NCBI RefSeq assembly: GCF_035645195.1
Contig: NZ_DASQNA010000033.1
Coordinates: forward strand, 62,001 to 126,000
DNA length: 64,000 bases
Direction of reading: 5' to 3'
Source: Paenibacillus sp.
Lineage (GTDB): Bacteria > Bacillota > Bacilli > Paenibacillales > YIM-B00363
In this document: piece by piece, positions 45,275 to 53,784 of the stretch
How the letters are laid out: each line of letters begins with the position of its first letter
Position numbering within the stretch: position 1 is the stretch's first letter
Position numbers and translations under genes: made by a program
The notes under the pieces: generated by a model
What the model was told of the DNA's origin: nothing
Seen by the model: the letters and a program-made list of their open reading frames with translations, nothing else
The model's database searches: none

Positions 45275-45949
45275 ATGGAACGGCAAGAAGGCGTCGTCAC
45301 GTCGGTCGAGCGGCAGAAGAAGCAGAGGCAGCGGTATAACGTGTTTGTCGACGAGCAGTTCGCGTTCGCCGTGCACGAAGACGTGCTGATGAAATACCGG
45401 CTGTTCAAGGGACAGGTCGTTACGGCGGATCGGCTCGCCGACATCGTTCGGGACGAGGAGCGGCAGGACGCGTATACGAAGGTAGTGAAATGGCTGGGCG
45501 GCGGGCTCCGGTCGGAGAAGGAAATCCGCGGTTACTTGTCCCGCAAAGGCTACGAAGAGGATACGGTGGACGCCTGCGTCGAACGGCTTCGGGCTCAAAG
45601 CTACGTCGACGACGAGCGGCTGAGCCGCACGCTGGCGGAGGATCGGCTGAAGCTGCAGAGCAAAGGGAAGCAGTGGATTCGCAGGGAGCTGCTGCAAAAG
45701 GGCGTCGACAAGAGCACGGTGCAGGAAGCGGTCGGCTCCATCGACGCCGGCGAGGAAGCCGCCGCGGCGCTCGCCGTCGCGCGCAAACGATGGCGAACGC
45801 TGGGCGCGGGGGACGACCCCGCTGCCGCGAAGCGAAAGCTGTACGCCTATTTGGCGCGGCGCGGCTTTTCCGCCGGCGCGGTGCGCGAGGCGGTGCGGCA
45901 GACGGCTTCCGGCGCGGACGGAAGCGACGATGAATGGGACTGGGAGTAG
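45275..45949 (+). CDS. recX: Regulatory protein RecX
   Basis: A 224-residue RecX that caps RecA filaments and inhibits them. It is all helical with three-helix repeats: [20 protein letters not shown] (in pieces), [20 protein letters not shown] (in pieces), [17 protein letters not shown] and [20 protein letters not shown] 45275 is about 7 nt after AAGGGGGAA. In B. subtilis recX lies away from recA; here it follows directly, as in many other bacteria. No SOS box of its own is seen. Confidence 0.92.
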   Translation: MERQEGVVTSVERQKKQRQRYNVFVDEQFAFAVHEDVLMKYRLFKGQVVTADRLADIVRDEERQDAYTKVVKWLGGGLRSEKEIRGYLSRKGYEEDTVDACVERLRAQSYVDDERLSRTLAEDRLKLQSKGKQWIRRELLQKGVDKSTVQEAVGSIDAGEEAAAALAVARKRWRTLGAGDDPAAAKRKLYAYLARRGFSAGAVREAVRQTASGADGSDDEWDWE

Positions 45950-45956
45950 TCGTTGC

Positions 45957-45986
45957 TTGACAATATTCTTTACCCACAGCTACAAT
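45957..45986 (+). promoter_or_regulatory. Sigma-A promoter of rny
   Basis: TTGACA (45957-45962), 18-nt spacer, TACAAT (45981-45986). The leader is about 160 nt and ends in a small stem (TCGTTG/CAACGA) abutting the ribosome site. Confidence 0.82.
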
Positions 45987-46150
45987 GAACTAGTATATTC
46001 ACTTTCTTTTTTCGCCAATTCTTCACGAACGCGCGAGAACTAGAGACAGGATTTGTTACGAGGGCAACGTCAAACAAACTCAATACGAGCACATCATTGG
46101 GCCGTCACCCTGAAGCTCAATCGTTGTGTGGCAACGAGGAGGTGAACTGG

Positions 46151-47692
46151 ATGCACTGGTTGATCACAGCCATCATCGCTCTCCTTGTTGGCGCAGCATG
46201 CTTTTGGATCGGTTACCTTATTCGCAAGTCCTTTGCCGAAGCCAAAATTTCGAGCGCAGAAGAAGCGGCTCGGAACATTCTCGATAATGCTTCGAAAGAA
46301 GCCGAGGCGCTGAAAAAGGAAGCGGTCTTGGAGGCGAAGGACGAGATTCACAAACTTCGCACCGAGGCCGAAAGAGACATTCGTGAACGTCGCAACGAAA
46401 TTCAACGACTGGAACGAAGGTTACTGCAAAAAGAGGAAACGCTGGATAAGAAACTGGATTCACTGGAACGGAAAGAAGAGCAGCTTGCCAACAAAGAGAA
46501 GCGCGTGGAAGAAACGCAGCAGCAGATCGACGCTCTCTACCGCAAGCAAGTAGAGGAACTCGAGCGCATCTCCGGCCTCACGCAAGAGGATGCGAAACAG
46601 ATGATCCTCAATAACGTCGAGAACGAAGTGCGCCTGGAAGCCGCTCAGATGATGAAGGAAATCGAGCAGCAAGCGAAAGAAGAGGCGGATAAGAAGGCGC
46701 GGGAAATCATCACCCTTTCGATCCAGCGTTGCGCGGCGGACCACGTCGCGGAGACGACGGTATCCGTCGTATCGCTGCCGAACGAAGAGATGAAGGGCCG
46801 CATTATCGGCCGCGAAGGCCGCAACATTCGCGCGTTGGAAACCCTCACGGGTATCGACCTCATTATCGACGACACGCCTGAAGCGGTGATTTTATCCGGC
46901 TTCGATCCGATCCGCAGGGAAATCGCCCGCAACGCGCTGGAGAAGCTCGTCGCGGACGGCCGCATTCACCCGGCGCGGATCGAGGAAATGGTCGAGAAAT
47001 CGCGCAAGGAAGTGGACGAGCGCATTCGCGAATACGGCGAACAAGCGACGTTCGAAGTCGGCGTACACGGGCTGCATCCGGATCTGATCAAGATTCTGGG
47101 TCGCCTCAAGTTCCGTACAAGCTACGGTCAGAACGTGCTGAAGCATTCGATGGAAGTCGCGTACTTGGCCGGCCTGATGGCCGGAGAGCTGGGCGAGGAC
47201 GTCACGCTGGCGAAGCGTGCCGGACTTCTCCACGATATCGGCAAAGCGCTCGACCACGAGGTCGAAGGATCTCACGTCGAGATCGGCGTCGAAATCGGCA
47301 AGAAATACCGCGAGCACCCGGTCGTCGTCAACAGTATCGCATCGCATCACGGCGATACGGAAGCGACGTCGGTCATCGCGATGCTCGTCGGCGCGGCGGA
47401 CGCGCTGTCCGCGGCACGTCCGGGCGCGCGCCGCGAAACGCTCGAAACGTACATCAAGCGTTTGCAGCGGCTCGAGGAAATTTCCGAATCGTTCGAGGGC
47501 GTCGAGAAATCGTACGCCATCCAAGCCGGACGCGAAATTCGCGTCATGGTGCAGCCGGATCGAATCGACGATGCGGAGGCGTTCCGCCTCGCGAGGGATA
47601 TCACGAAGAAAATCGAGAGCGAACTCGATTATCCGGGACATATCAAGGTCACGGTCATTCGCGAAACCCGCGCAGTGGAATACGCAAAATAA
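46151..47692 (+). CDS. rny: Ribonuclease Y
   Basis: A 513-residue membrane-anchored endoribonuclease (B. subtilis 520). N-terminal transmembrane helix ([20 protein letters not shown] in short), a long coiled coil (about 30-200), a KH domain ([19 protein letters not shown]), and an HD domain with [10 protein letters not shown] and SHHGD. It starts bulk mRNA decay at the membrane. ATG 46151 follows AGGAGGTGA. It precedes ymdB, a known genetic partner in B. subtilis. Confidence 0.97.
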   Translation: MHWLITAIIALLVGAACFWIGYLIRKSFAEAKISSAEEAARNILDNASKEAEALKKEAVLEAKDEIHKLRTEAERDIRERRNEIQRLERRLLQKEETLDKKLDSLERKEEQLANKEKRVEETQQQIDALYRKQVEELERISGLTQEDAKQMILNNVENEVRLEAAQMMKEIEQQAKEEADKKAREIITLSIQRCAADHVAETTVSVVSLPNEEMKGRIIGREGRNIRALETLTGIDLIIDDTPEAVILSGFDPIRREIARNALEKLVADGRIHPARIEEMVEKSRKEVDERIREYGEQATFEVGVHGLHPDLIKILGRLKFRTSYGQNVLKHSMEVAYLAGLMAGELGEDVTLAKRAGLLHDIGKALDHEVEGSHVEIGVEIGKKYREHPVVVNSIASHHGDTEATSVIAMLVGAADALSAARPGARRETLETYIKRLQRLEEISESFEGVEKSYAIQAGREIRVMVQPDRIDDAEAFRLARDITKKIESELDYPGHIKVTVIRETRAVEYAK

Positions 47693-47704
47693 TACGTGCA
47701 AGGC

Positions 47705-47753
47705 GGCTGCCCCGAAAGTCTTCATCGACTGGGGCAGCCTTTCCTTTTCTTTG
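47705..47753 (+). terminator. Intrinsic terminator of rny
   Basis: GGCTGCCCC pairs with GGGGCAGCC with an inner AGTC/GACT pair, followed by TTTCCTTTTCTTT. Confidence 0.85.
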
Positions 47754-47838
47754 GGACGTTCTTGAGGCATACTACATAACTACATACACCAACCCGCCGG
47801 CGGAGCAAGCGCGCGGCGGTTCGAGACGGGGGATCACC

Positions 47839-48633
47839 ATGAAAGTATTGTTTATCGGCGATATCGTCGGATCGGCGGGACGACGGGCGCTGAAGGAAAA
47901 CTTGCCCGCGCTAAAATCGGCGCATCGGCCCGATTTCATCATCGTGAACGGCGAGAACGCGGCCGGAGGCAAGGGCATCACCGCGGCAATCGCAAATGAA
48001 TTTTTCGAGCAGGGCGTCCACGGCATTACGATGGGCAATCATACATGGGATAACAAAGACATCTTCGAGTTCATCGACGACGAGCCGAGGCTCATTCGCC
48101 CGGCCAACTACCCGGCCGGGACGCCGGGGGAAGGGACCGTGACGCTGAAGGCGGACGGCAAAGAGTTGATGCTGATCAACGTGATGGGCCGCGCGTTCCT
48201 GCCGCCGCTCGACTGCCCGTTCCGAACGCTTGACAAGCTGCTCGACAAATCGAAGAAGCGGCCGAAGGCGGTGTTCGTCGACGTGCACGCGGAGGCGACG
48301 TCGGAGAAGATCGCGATCGGCTGGTATTTGGACGGCAAAGTGTCCGCGGTCGTCGGTACCCATACGCATGTTCAGACGAACGACGAACAGCTGCTGCCGA
48401 ACGGCACGGCGTACATTACCGACGTCGGAATGACCGGCTCGCGGGAAGGCGTCCTCGGGATGGAACGCGAAGCGGTCATACGCAAGTTTCTGACGCAGCT
48501 GCCGGTTCGCTTCATCGCGGACGAGGGGAAATATCAGTTCCACGGCGTCGTCGTGAACATCGACGATACGACGGGACTCGCGACGTCGATCAAGACGATT
48601 CGCATTTACGAAGGCGAATTCAAGATGCACTGA
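47839..48633 (+). CDS. ymdB: YmdB family metallophosphoesterase
   Basis: A 264-residue calcineurin-like phosphodiesterase acting on cyclic nucleotides in vitro. Metal motifs GDIVGSAGR, NGENAAGG, GNHTWDNKD and GTHTHVQTND are all present. In B. subtilis YmdB affects the biofilm/motility switch and works with RNase Y. ATG 47839 follows GGGGGATC. The locus rny-ymdB-spoVS is as in B. subtilis. Confidence 0.95.
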   Translation: MKVLFIGDIVGSAGRRALKENLPALKSAHRPDFIIVNGENAAGGKGITAAIANEFFEQGVHGITMGNHTWDNKDIFEFIDDEPRLIRPANYPAGTPGEGTVTLKADGKELMLINVMGRAFLPPLDCPFRTLDKLLDKSKKRPKAVFVDVHAEATSEKIAIGWYLDGKVSAVVGTHTHVQTNDEQLLPNGTAYITDVGMTGSREGVLGMEREAVIRKFLTQLPVRFIADEGKYQFHGVVVNIDDTTGLATSIKTIRIYEGEFKMH

Positions 48634-48713
48634 AGCGGTTCGTTCCGGCGCAGGCGAAACGACGGGATACGACATATTTCGGCGATTAGCAACATCCCCG
48701 CGCGATAGATATT

Positions 48714-48755
48714 GTTCCATGTGGAACTATTCAGAAAACTTTATATAATTCTGAA
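48714..48755. other. Two short dyads upstream of spoVS
   Basis: GTTCCA-TG-TGGAAC (48714-48727) is followed by TTCAGAA-N12-TTCTGAA (48730-48755). A third, TCCTT-AAG-AAGGA, runs into the sigma-H -35. This AT-rich 212-nt gap contains no ORF. They could bind a regulator or form RNA stems at the ymdB 3' end. Confidence 0.45.
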
Positions 48756-48771
48756 ATATAAACCTCCTTAA

Positions 48772-48801
48772 GAAGGAATGATTTCCGGAGAACGCGAATA
48801 T
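48772..48801 (+). promoter_or_regulatory. Sigma-H-type promoter of spoVS
   Basis: GAAGGAATG (48772-48780), 12-nt spacer, CGCGAATAT (48793-48801) matches the sigma-H consensus RnAGGAwww-N11-12-RnnGAATww at all but two positions. B. subtilis spoVS is known to need sigma-H. Confidence 0.7.
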
Positions 48802-48845
48802 ACATAGAACCGGAATGATGAAGCTTTCCCGAGGAGGTCCAATCC

Positions 48846-49106
48846 ATGGAAGTATTAAAAGTATCAGCCAAATCGAACCCGAACTCGGTGGCAGGCGCAT
48901 TGGCAGGGGTGTTGCGGGAACGGGGAGCGGCGGAATTGCAAGCGATCGGCGCGGGAGCTTTAAATCAAGCGATCAAAGCGGTAGCGATCGCCCGGGGCTT
49001 CGTGGCGCCGAGCGGCGTCGATTTGATTTGCATCCCGGCCTTTACGGACATTGTCATCGACGGGGAAGACCGGACGGCGATCAAGCTGATCGTTGAGCCC
49101 CGGTAA
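48846..49106 (+). CDS. spoVS: Stage V sporulation protein S
   Basis: An 86-residue Alba-superfamily-like protein, almost identical in pattern to SpoVS of B. subtilis (MEVLKVSAKSNPNSVAGALA, IGAGALNQAIKAVAIARGFV in short, IPAFTDIVIDGEDRTAIKL). It is needed for efficient sporulation past stage V and may bind nucleic acid. GAGGAGG lies 8 nt before the ATG. It has its own sigma-H-type promoter and a strong terminator. Confidence 0.98.
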   Translation: MEVLKVSAKSNPNSVAGALAGVLRERGAAELQAIGAGALNQAIKAVAIARGFVAPSGVDLICIPAFTDIVIDGEDRTAIKLIVEPR

Positions 49107-49158
49107 CGAACGTACTTATCCGGGACGAGCATCCCGACATCATAAGACGAGCAGACAT

Positions 49159-49186
49159 AGCCTCTTCTAAGAGGCTTTTTTCTTTT
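49159..49186 (+). terminator. Intrinsic terminator of spoVS
   Basis: AGCCTCTT pairs with AAGAGGCT around a CT spacer, followed by TTTTTTCTTTT. Confidence 0.92.
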
Positions 49187-49232
49187 GCGCTCGAGCGCGC
49201 TCCGCCGCGAGGCGAATCATACGGAAAGGTGC

Positions 49233-50183
49233 GTGGAAACATTGAACGTATGGGATCTGCATTGCGACGCATTGAGCAAAATCATTTTGGAGCCCGAGAT
49301 CCGGTTCGAAGACGACCCGAGGCTCGACGTCACCGCGAGGCGGCTGAAGAGCGGAGGCGTCCAGCTGCAGGCGTTCGCGATTTTCATTCCGGGCGCTTGG
49401 AAGGGGAGACCGTTCGAGGCGGTGCTCGCGAGCATCGACGCGTTCCAGCAGCGCATCGCCTCCCGCCCCGACGTTCTGCCGATCCGCTCGCGAGCCGACG
49501 TGGACGTGCTTCTGCGCCCCGGCGAGCAGCGAATCGGGGCTATGCTTACGCTGGAGGGGGCGGACGGCCTGGAGGGCAATCTGGCGTATTTGCGCATCGC
49601 TCATGCGCTCGGCGTTCGGACGCTCGGCCTTACGTGGAACAACGCGAATTGGGCGGCGGACGGCATCCGCGAACCGCGCGGCGGGGGACTGACGTCCGCG
49701 GGGCGGCGCCTCGTCGCCGAATGCGACCGGCTCGGCATGCCCCTCGACGTATCCCATTTGTCGGTGAAAGGATTTTGGGAGGTGCTGGATACCGCTCGGC
49801 GCCCGCCGATCGCATCGCATTCGAACGCGAAGGCGTTGTGCGACCATCCCCGCAATTTGTCCAACGATCAAATCCGGGCGTTGATCGCGGCGGGCGGCCG
49901 GATCGGCATTACGTTCGTGCCGTACTTCCTGCGCAGCGACGGGAAGCGGGCGTCGATCGACGACGTGCTGCGGCACGTCGAGCACATTTGCAGCTTGGGC
50001 GGCGCGAATCATGTCGGCTTCGGCTCCGACTTCGACGGGATCGAGGAATGGGTGGAAGGGCTCGAACACCCGGGCGGCTACCCTGCGCTCGCCGAGGCGC
50101 TGGCGAAAAGATATTCCGCGGAACAAACGGAGGGCTTTCTTAGGAAAAATTGGTTATCCTATTATCAGGCCCATTTGCCGTAG
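49233..50183 (+). CDS. Membrane dipeptidase-like M19 peptidase
   Basis: A 316-residue zinc dipeptidase of the renal-dipeptidase family. All metal ligands are visible: H-x-D in DLHCDALSK, Glu in TLEGADGLE, His in LDVSHLSVKGFWE, His in PIASHSNAKAL, and Asp in FGSDFDGIEEW. The start is uncertain: GTG 49233 lies 3 nt and TTG 49242 12 nt after AAAGG. It is found at this locus in other spore formers. It probably trims D/L dipeptides in the cytoplasm, as no signal peptide is seen. Confidence 0.88.
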   Translation: METLNVWDLHCDALSKIILEPEIRFEDDPRLDVTARRLKSGGVQLQAFAIFIPGAWKGRPFEAVLASIDAFQQRIASRPDVLPIRSRADVDVLLRPGEQRIGAMLTLEGADGLEGNLAYLRIAHALGVRTLGLTWNNANWAADGIREPRGGGLTSAGRRLVAECDRLGMPLDVSHLSVKGFWEVLDTARRPPIASHSNAKALCDHPRNLSNDQIRALIAAGGRIGITFVPYFLRSDGKRASIDDVLRHVEHICSLGGANHVGFGSDFDGIEEWVEGLEHPGGYPALAEALAKRYSAEQTEGFLRKNWLSYYQAHLP

Positions 50184-50258
50184 CGGACAACTTTGATTCA
50201 TCTCGATTCGATATGAAAACCATCGAAAAATACTATATTTTGAGATGCTTGAAAGCAC

Positions 50259-50287
50259 TTGCTTTTTCATGGTCATCGTCATACACT
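50259..50287 (+). promoter_or_regulatory. Sigma-A-like promoter of korAB
   Basis: TTGCTT (50259-50264), 17-nt spacer, TACACT (50282-50287), in an AT-rich gap of 188 nt. It predicts a start near 50294. Confidence 0.6.
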
Positions 50288-50304
50288 AAACACTGACCAA
50301 AAGA

Positions 50305-50321
50305 ATGAAACGGTGTTTCAT
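50305..50321. promoter_or_regulatory. Dyad just after the korAB start point (possible operator)
   Basis: ATGAAAC-GGT-GTTTCAT is a perfect 7-bp inverted repeat, followed by further GTTTCAC and ATTTCAC half-sites. The position, about +11 to +27, suits a repressor. The binding factor is not known. Confidence 0.5.
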
Positions 50322-50371
50322 GTTTCACTTCCCATTTCACTATTTTTCGCCTCCAAAGGAGTGGACTTTTC

Positions 50372-52108
50372 TTGATTAGCCAATTGTCATGGAAAATCGG
50401 CGGACAACAAGGCGAGGGCGTAGAAAGTACCGACCGGATTTTCTCGACGGCTCTGAACCGTCTCGGGTATTACCTGTACGGTTATCGTCATTTTTCGTCC
50501 CGGATCAAAGGCGGGCACACCAACAACAAAATTCGAATTTCGACAAAACCGATTCGAGCGATTTCGGACGATCTCGACATTCTCGTCGCGTTCGACCAAG
50601 AAACGATCGACCTGAACTCCCACGAGCTTCGCAAAGGCGGCGTCATCGTTGCCGACGCGAAATTCAACCCCGTCGTGCCGGAAGGCGTCGACGCGCGGTT
50701 GTTCCCGGTCCCGATTACGGCGATCGCGGAAGAGCTCGGCACGTCCCTGTTTAAGAACATGGTCGCTTCCGGCGCTTCTTGGGCGCTGCTCGGCTTGCCG
50801 CTGGAAGTGTTCAATAAAGCAGTGGAAGAAGAATTCGGACGCAAAGGCCCGGCCATCGTCGAGAAGAACGTCGAAGCGGTTCGCCGCGGCGCGGAATTCG
50901 TTCTCGAACTCGCGGGCGGCTCGCTCAGCGACTTCCAGCTCGAGCCTTCCGACGGCAAAGCGAAGCTGTTCATGATCGGCAACGACGCGATCGCCCTCGG
51001 CGCGGTCGTCGGCGGCTGCCGCTTCATGCCGGCGTACCCGATCACCCCGGCCTCGGAAATTATGGAATATCTCGTCAAGACGCTGCCGAAGTTCGGCGGC
51101 ACGGTCATCCAGACGGAAGACGAAATCGCGGCCGTCACGATGGCGATCGGCGCCAACTACGGCGGCGTGCGCGCCCTGACCGCTTCGGCGGGCCCGGGTC
51201 TCTCGCTCATGATGGAAGCGATCGGCCTCGCCGGCATGACCGAAACGCCGGTCGTCATCGTCGACACGCAGCGCGGCGGTCCGTCCACGGGTCTGCCGAC
51301 GAAGCAGGAGCAGTCCGACATCAACGCGATGATCTACGGCACCCACGGGGAAATTCCGAAAATCGTCATCGCGCCGAGCACGGTCGAAGAGTGCTTCTAC
51401 GATGCGATCGAAGCGTTCAACTTGGCCGAGAAATACCAGTGCCCGGTCATCATCGTGACCGACCTGCAGCTGTCGCTCGGCAAGCAAACGGCGGAAAGCC
51501 TCGAGCTCGATAAGATCAAAATCGACCGCGGCGCGCTCCTGACGGGCGAACTGCCGGCGCTCGAAGAAAATAAGCTGTTTAAGCGCTACGAGTTCACGGA
51601 AGACGGCGTGTCGCCGCGCGTCGTGCCGGGCATGAAGAACGGCCTGCACCACGTCACGGGCGTCGAGCACGACCAAGAAGGCCGTCCGTCCGAAAGCCCG
51701 GTGAACCGGAAGAAGATGATGGATAAGCGCCTCAAGAAGCTCGAGAGCGTGCGCATCACGAACCCGATTCACATCGACGCGCCGCACGAAACGCCGGACG
51801 TCCTCATCATCGGCATGAGCTCCCTCGGCGGCACGATCGACGAAGCGCGCGGCCGCCTCGCGGCGGAAGGCATCACGAGCAACCATATGACGGTTCGTCA
51901 GCTGTTCCCGTTCCCGACGGATTTGGTGCAGCCGTACCTCGAAAAGGCGAAGAAGGTTGTCGTCGTCGAAAACAACGCGACCGGCCAGCTGGCGGATCAA
52001 ATCAAGCTGCGCGTCGGCTATGCGGACAAAGTGAAGAACTTCCTGAAATACGACGGAACGCCGTTCCTGCCATCCGAAATTCATTCCGGCTGCAAGGAGT
52101 TGTTATAA
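50372..52108 (+). CDS. korA: 2-oxoacid:ferredoxin oxidoreductase, alpha (fused gamma-alpha) subunit
   Basis: A 578-residue subunit of a thiamine-diphosphate enzyme that converts a 2-oxoacid and CoA to acyl-CoA with reduced ferredoxin. The gamma domain comes first (about 1-190, GGQQGEGVESTDRIF), then the alpha domain with YPITPASEIMEYL, the TASAGPGLSLMMEA block and DTQRGGPSTGLPTKQEQSD (in pieces). The start is TTG after AAAGGAGTGG. The partner korB is 4 nt downstream. It resembles the 2-oxoglutarate-type (Kor) enzymes of aerobic bacilli; the exact substrate is not proven. Confidence 0.92.
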   Translation: MISQLSWKIGGQQGEGVESTDRIFSTALNRLGYYLYGYRHFSSRIKGGHTNNKIRISTKPIRAISDDLDILVAFDQETIDLNSHELRKGGVIVADAKFNPVVPEGVDARLFPVPITAIAEELGTSLFKNMVASGASWALLGLPLEVFNKAVEEEFGRKGPAIVEKNVEAVRRGAEFVLELAGGSLSDFQLEPSDGKAKLFMIGNDAIALGAVVGGCRFMPAYPITPASEIMEYLVKTLPKFGGTVIQTEDEIAAVTMAIGANYGGVRALTASAGPGLSLMMEAIGLAGMTETPVVIVDTQRGGPSTGLPTKQEQSDINAMIYGTHGEIPKIVIAPSTVEECFYDAIEAFNLAEKYQCPVIIVTDLQLSLGKQTAESLELDKIKIDRGALLTGELPALEENKLFKRYEFTEDGVSPRVVPGMKNGLHHVTGVEHDQEGRPSESPVNRKKMMDKRLKKLESVRITNPIHIDAPHETPDVLIIGMSSLGGTIDEARGRLAAEGITSNHMTVRQLFPFPTDLVQPYLEKAKKVVVVENNATGQLADQIKLRVGYADKVKNFLKYDGTPFLPSEIHSGCKELL

Positions 52109-52112
52109 ACGT

Positions 52113-52979
52113 ATGGCAACATTTAAAGATTTCCGCAATAACATCAAACCGAACTGGTGCCCGGGCTGCGGCGACTTCTCCGTACAAGCGGCGATCCAAC
52201 GCGCGGCGGCGAACGTCGGCCTCGAGCCGGAAAACCTCGCGGTCGTCTCCGGCATCGGCTGCTCCGGCCGCATCTCCGGTTATATTAACGCATACGGCTT
52301 CCACGGCATTCACGGCCGCGCGCTGCCGATCGCACAAGGTCTGAAGATGGCGAACCGCGAGCTGACGGTCATCGCCTCGGGCGGCGACGGCGACGGCTTC
52401 GCGATCGGTCTCGGCCATACGGTGCACGCGATTCGACGCAACATGAACATCACGTACATCGTTATGGACAATCAGATTTACGGCCTCACGAAAGGCCAAA
52501 CGTCCCCGCGCAGCGCGGAGGGCTTCAAGACGAAATCGACGCCGGAAGGCTCGATCGAGGGCACGCTGAGCCCGCTCGAAATCGCCCTGTCCGCAGGCGC
52601 GACGTTCGTGGCGCAGTCGTTCTCGAGCAACATCAAGCAATTGACGGCGCTCATCGAAGAAGCCATCAAGCATGAAGGCTTCTCTATCGTCAACGTATTC
52701 AGCCCGTGCGTCACGTTCAACAAAATCAACACGTACGACTGGTTCAAAGAGCACATCGTCGACCTCGACGAGCAGACGGACTACGATCCGTCCAACCGGA
52801 TCGCGGCCATGACGAAAATCATGGAGACGAACAGCATGCTCTGCGGCTTGATCTACCAAGACAAGTCGAAGAAGCCGTACGAAGCTCTCGTCAAAGGCTT
52901 CCAGCCGGAGGCGCTGGCGAAGCAGGATCTCACGATCACGGAAGAACAATTCCAGAAGCTCGTTGCGGAATTCCGCTAA
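52113..52979 (+). CDS. korB: 2-oxoacid:ferredoxin oxidoreductase, beta subunit
   Basis: A 288-residue beta subunit. Thiamine-diphosphate/Mg site GDGDGFAIG with the N-Q-I-Y-G-L-T-K-G-Q-T block. The [4Fe-4S] ligands are visible as Cys16 and Cys19 (WCPGCGDF), Cys50 (GIGCSGR) and a later Cys in FSPCVTF. No separate ferredoxin-like delta subunit is encoded, so this is the two-subunit type. It ends with a terminator and is followed by pduL. Confidence 0.94.
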   Translation: MATFKDFRNNIKPNWCPGCGDFSVQAAIQRAAANVGLEPENLAVVSGIGCSGRISGYINAYGFHGIHGRALPIAQGLKMANRELTVIASGGDGDGFAIGLGHTVHAIRRNMNITYIVMDNQIYGLTKGQTSPRSAEGFKTKSTPEGSIEGTLSPLEIALSAGATFVAQSFSSNIKQLTALIEEAIKHEGFSIVNVFSPCVTFNKINTYDWFKEHIVDLDEQTDYDPSNRIAAMTKIMETNSMLCGLIYQDKSKKPYEALVKGFQPEALAKQDLTITEEQFQKLVAEFR

Positions 52980-52990
52980 TCGAGACGCGC

Positions 52991-53025
52991 AAGGGCGTAC
53001 GGAGACTCGAGCTCCGTATGCCCTT
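52991..53025 (+). terminator. Intrinsic terminator of korAB
   Basis: AAGGGCGTACGGAG pairs with CTCCGTATGCCCTT (14 positions, one mismatch), followed by TTCGTTT. Confidence 0.85.
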
Positions 53026-53092
53026 TTCGTTTGCAACGCATACTGAACTAGGACGGGAACGGATCCGGAAGCAAGAGAAAGGGGCGACGAAG

Positions 53093-53659
53093 TTGGAAGT
53101 ACCGATCGGGGTATCGGCTAGACATATTCATTTGGCGCCGGAGCATATCGAGACGTTGTTCGGGGCCGGGTACGAATTGAAAGTGTTGAAACCATTGTCT
53201 CAACCAGGCCAATTCGCGGCGGAGGAGACGGTCGCCGTCGTCGGTCCGAAGGGCCGCTTCGATAAAGTGCGTATATTGGGCCCGGCGAGGGGCAGCACGC
53301 AGCTTGAAATTTCACGCACGGATGCGTTCGCCCTCGGCGTCGACGCTCCGGTGCGTCTCTCCGGGAACATCGAAGGGACGCCCGGCATCCGCATCGTCGG
53401 CCCGCAAGGCGAAGTGACGATCGACCGGGGCGTCATCGTGGCGTCGCGGCATATTCACCTGCACACAGACGACGCGGCGCGGATGAACATCAAAGACAAA
53501 CAGGTCGTCAGCGTCCGGACGGAGGGCGAACGCGGCGTGACGTTCGCGAACGTCGTCTGCCGCGTCTCCGACCAGTTCGCGCTCGATATGCATATCGACA
53601 CCGACGAGGCGAACGCCGCCGGCATCAAAACCGGCGACAAAGGCGTCATCGTCCCGTAA
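53093..53659 (+). CDS. pduL: PduL-type phosphate acyltransferase
   Basis: A 188-residue zinc enzyme that interconverts acyl-CoA plus phosphate with acyl phosphate. The two PduL signatures are clear: VPIGVSARHIHL at the N terminus and VIVASRHIHL at mid-protein, whose histidines bind zinc. The start is TTG behind AAAGGGG. No encapsulation peptide or microcompartment gene is nearby, so it is a stand-alone, housekeeping Pta-like form. Position next to korAB suggests it may handle acyl-CoA made by that enzyme. Confidence 0.9.
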   Translation: MEVPIGVSARHIHLAPEHIETLFGAGYELKVLKPLSQPGQFAAEETVAVVGPKGRFDKVRILGPARGSTQLEISRTDAFALGVDAPVRLSGNIEGTPGIRIVGPQGEVTIDRGVIVASRHIHLHTDDAARMNIKDKQVVSVRTEGERGVTFANVVCRVSDQFALDMHIDTDEANAAGIKTGDKGVIVP

Positions 53660-53671
53660 GGACAAGCCGAC

Positions 53672-53701
53672 AACGATCCCAGCGATGGGGTCGTTTTTTT
53701 T
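53672..53701 (+). terminator. Intrinsic terminator of pduL
   Basis: AACGATCCC pairs with GGGGTCGTT (one wobble), followed by T residues to 53701. Confidence 0.9.
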
Positions 53702-53784
53702 GTGGAGATGAAGCGTAAATAAAATGGCACTGCCCGTGAAAGGATATTCATAGGATTTTCCGACCAACCTTGGGGGTGGCGTCC

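Noticed and set aside
47768-47774. CATACTA before ymdB as a fourth sigma-G promoter
   Set aside because: The position 18 nt upstream reads TTTTC, with no GCATA/TGAATA-like -35.
53016-53045. GTATG-N18-CATACTG before pduL as a sigma-G promoter
   Set aside because: It has mismatches in both boxes and the -35 lies inside the korB terminator; too weak to list.
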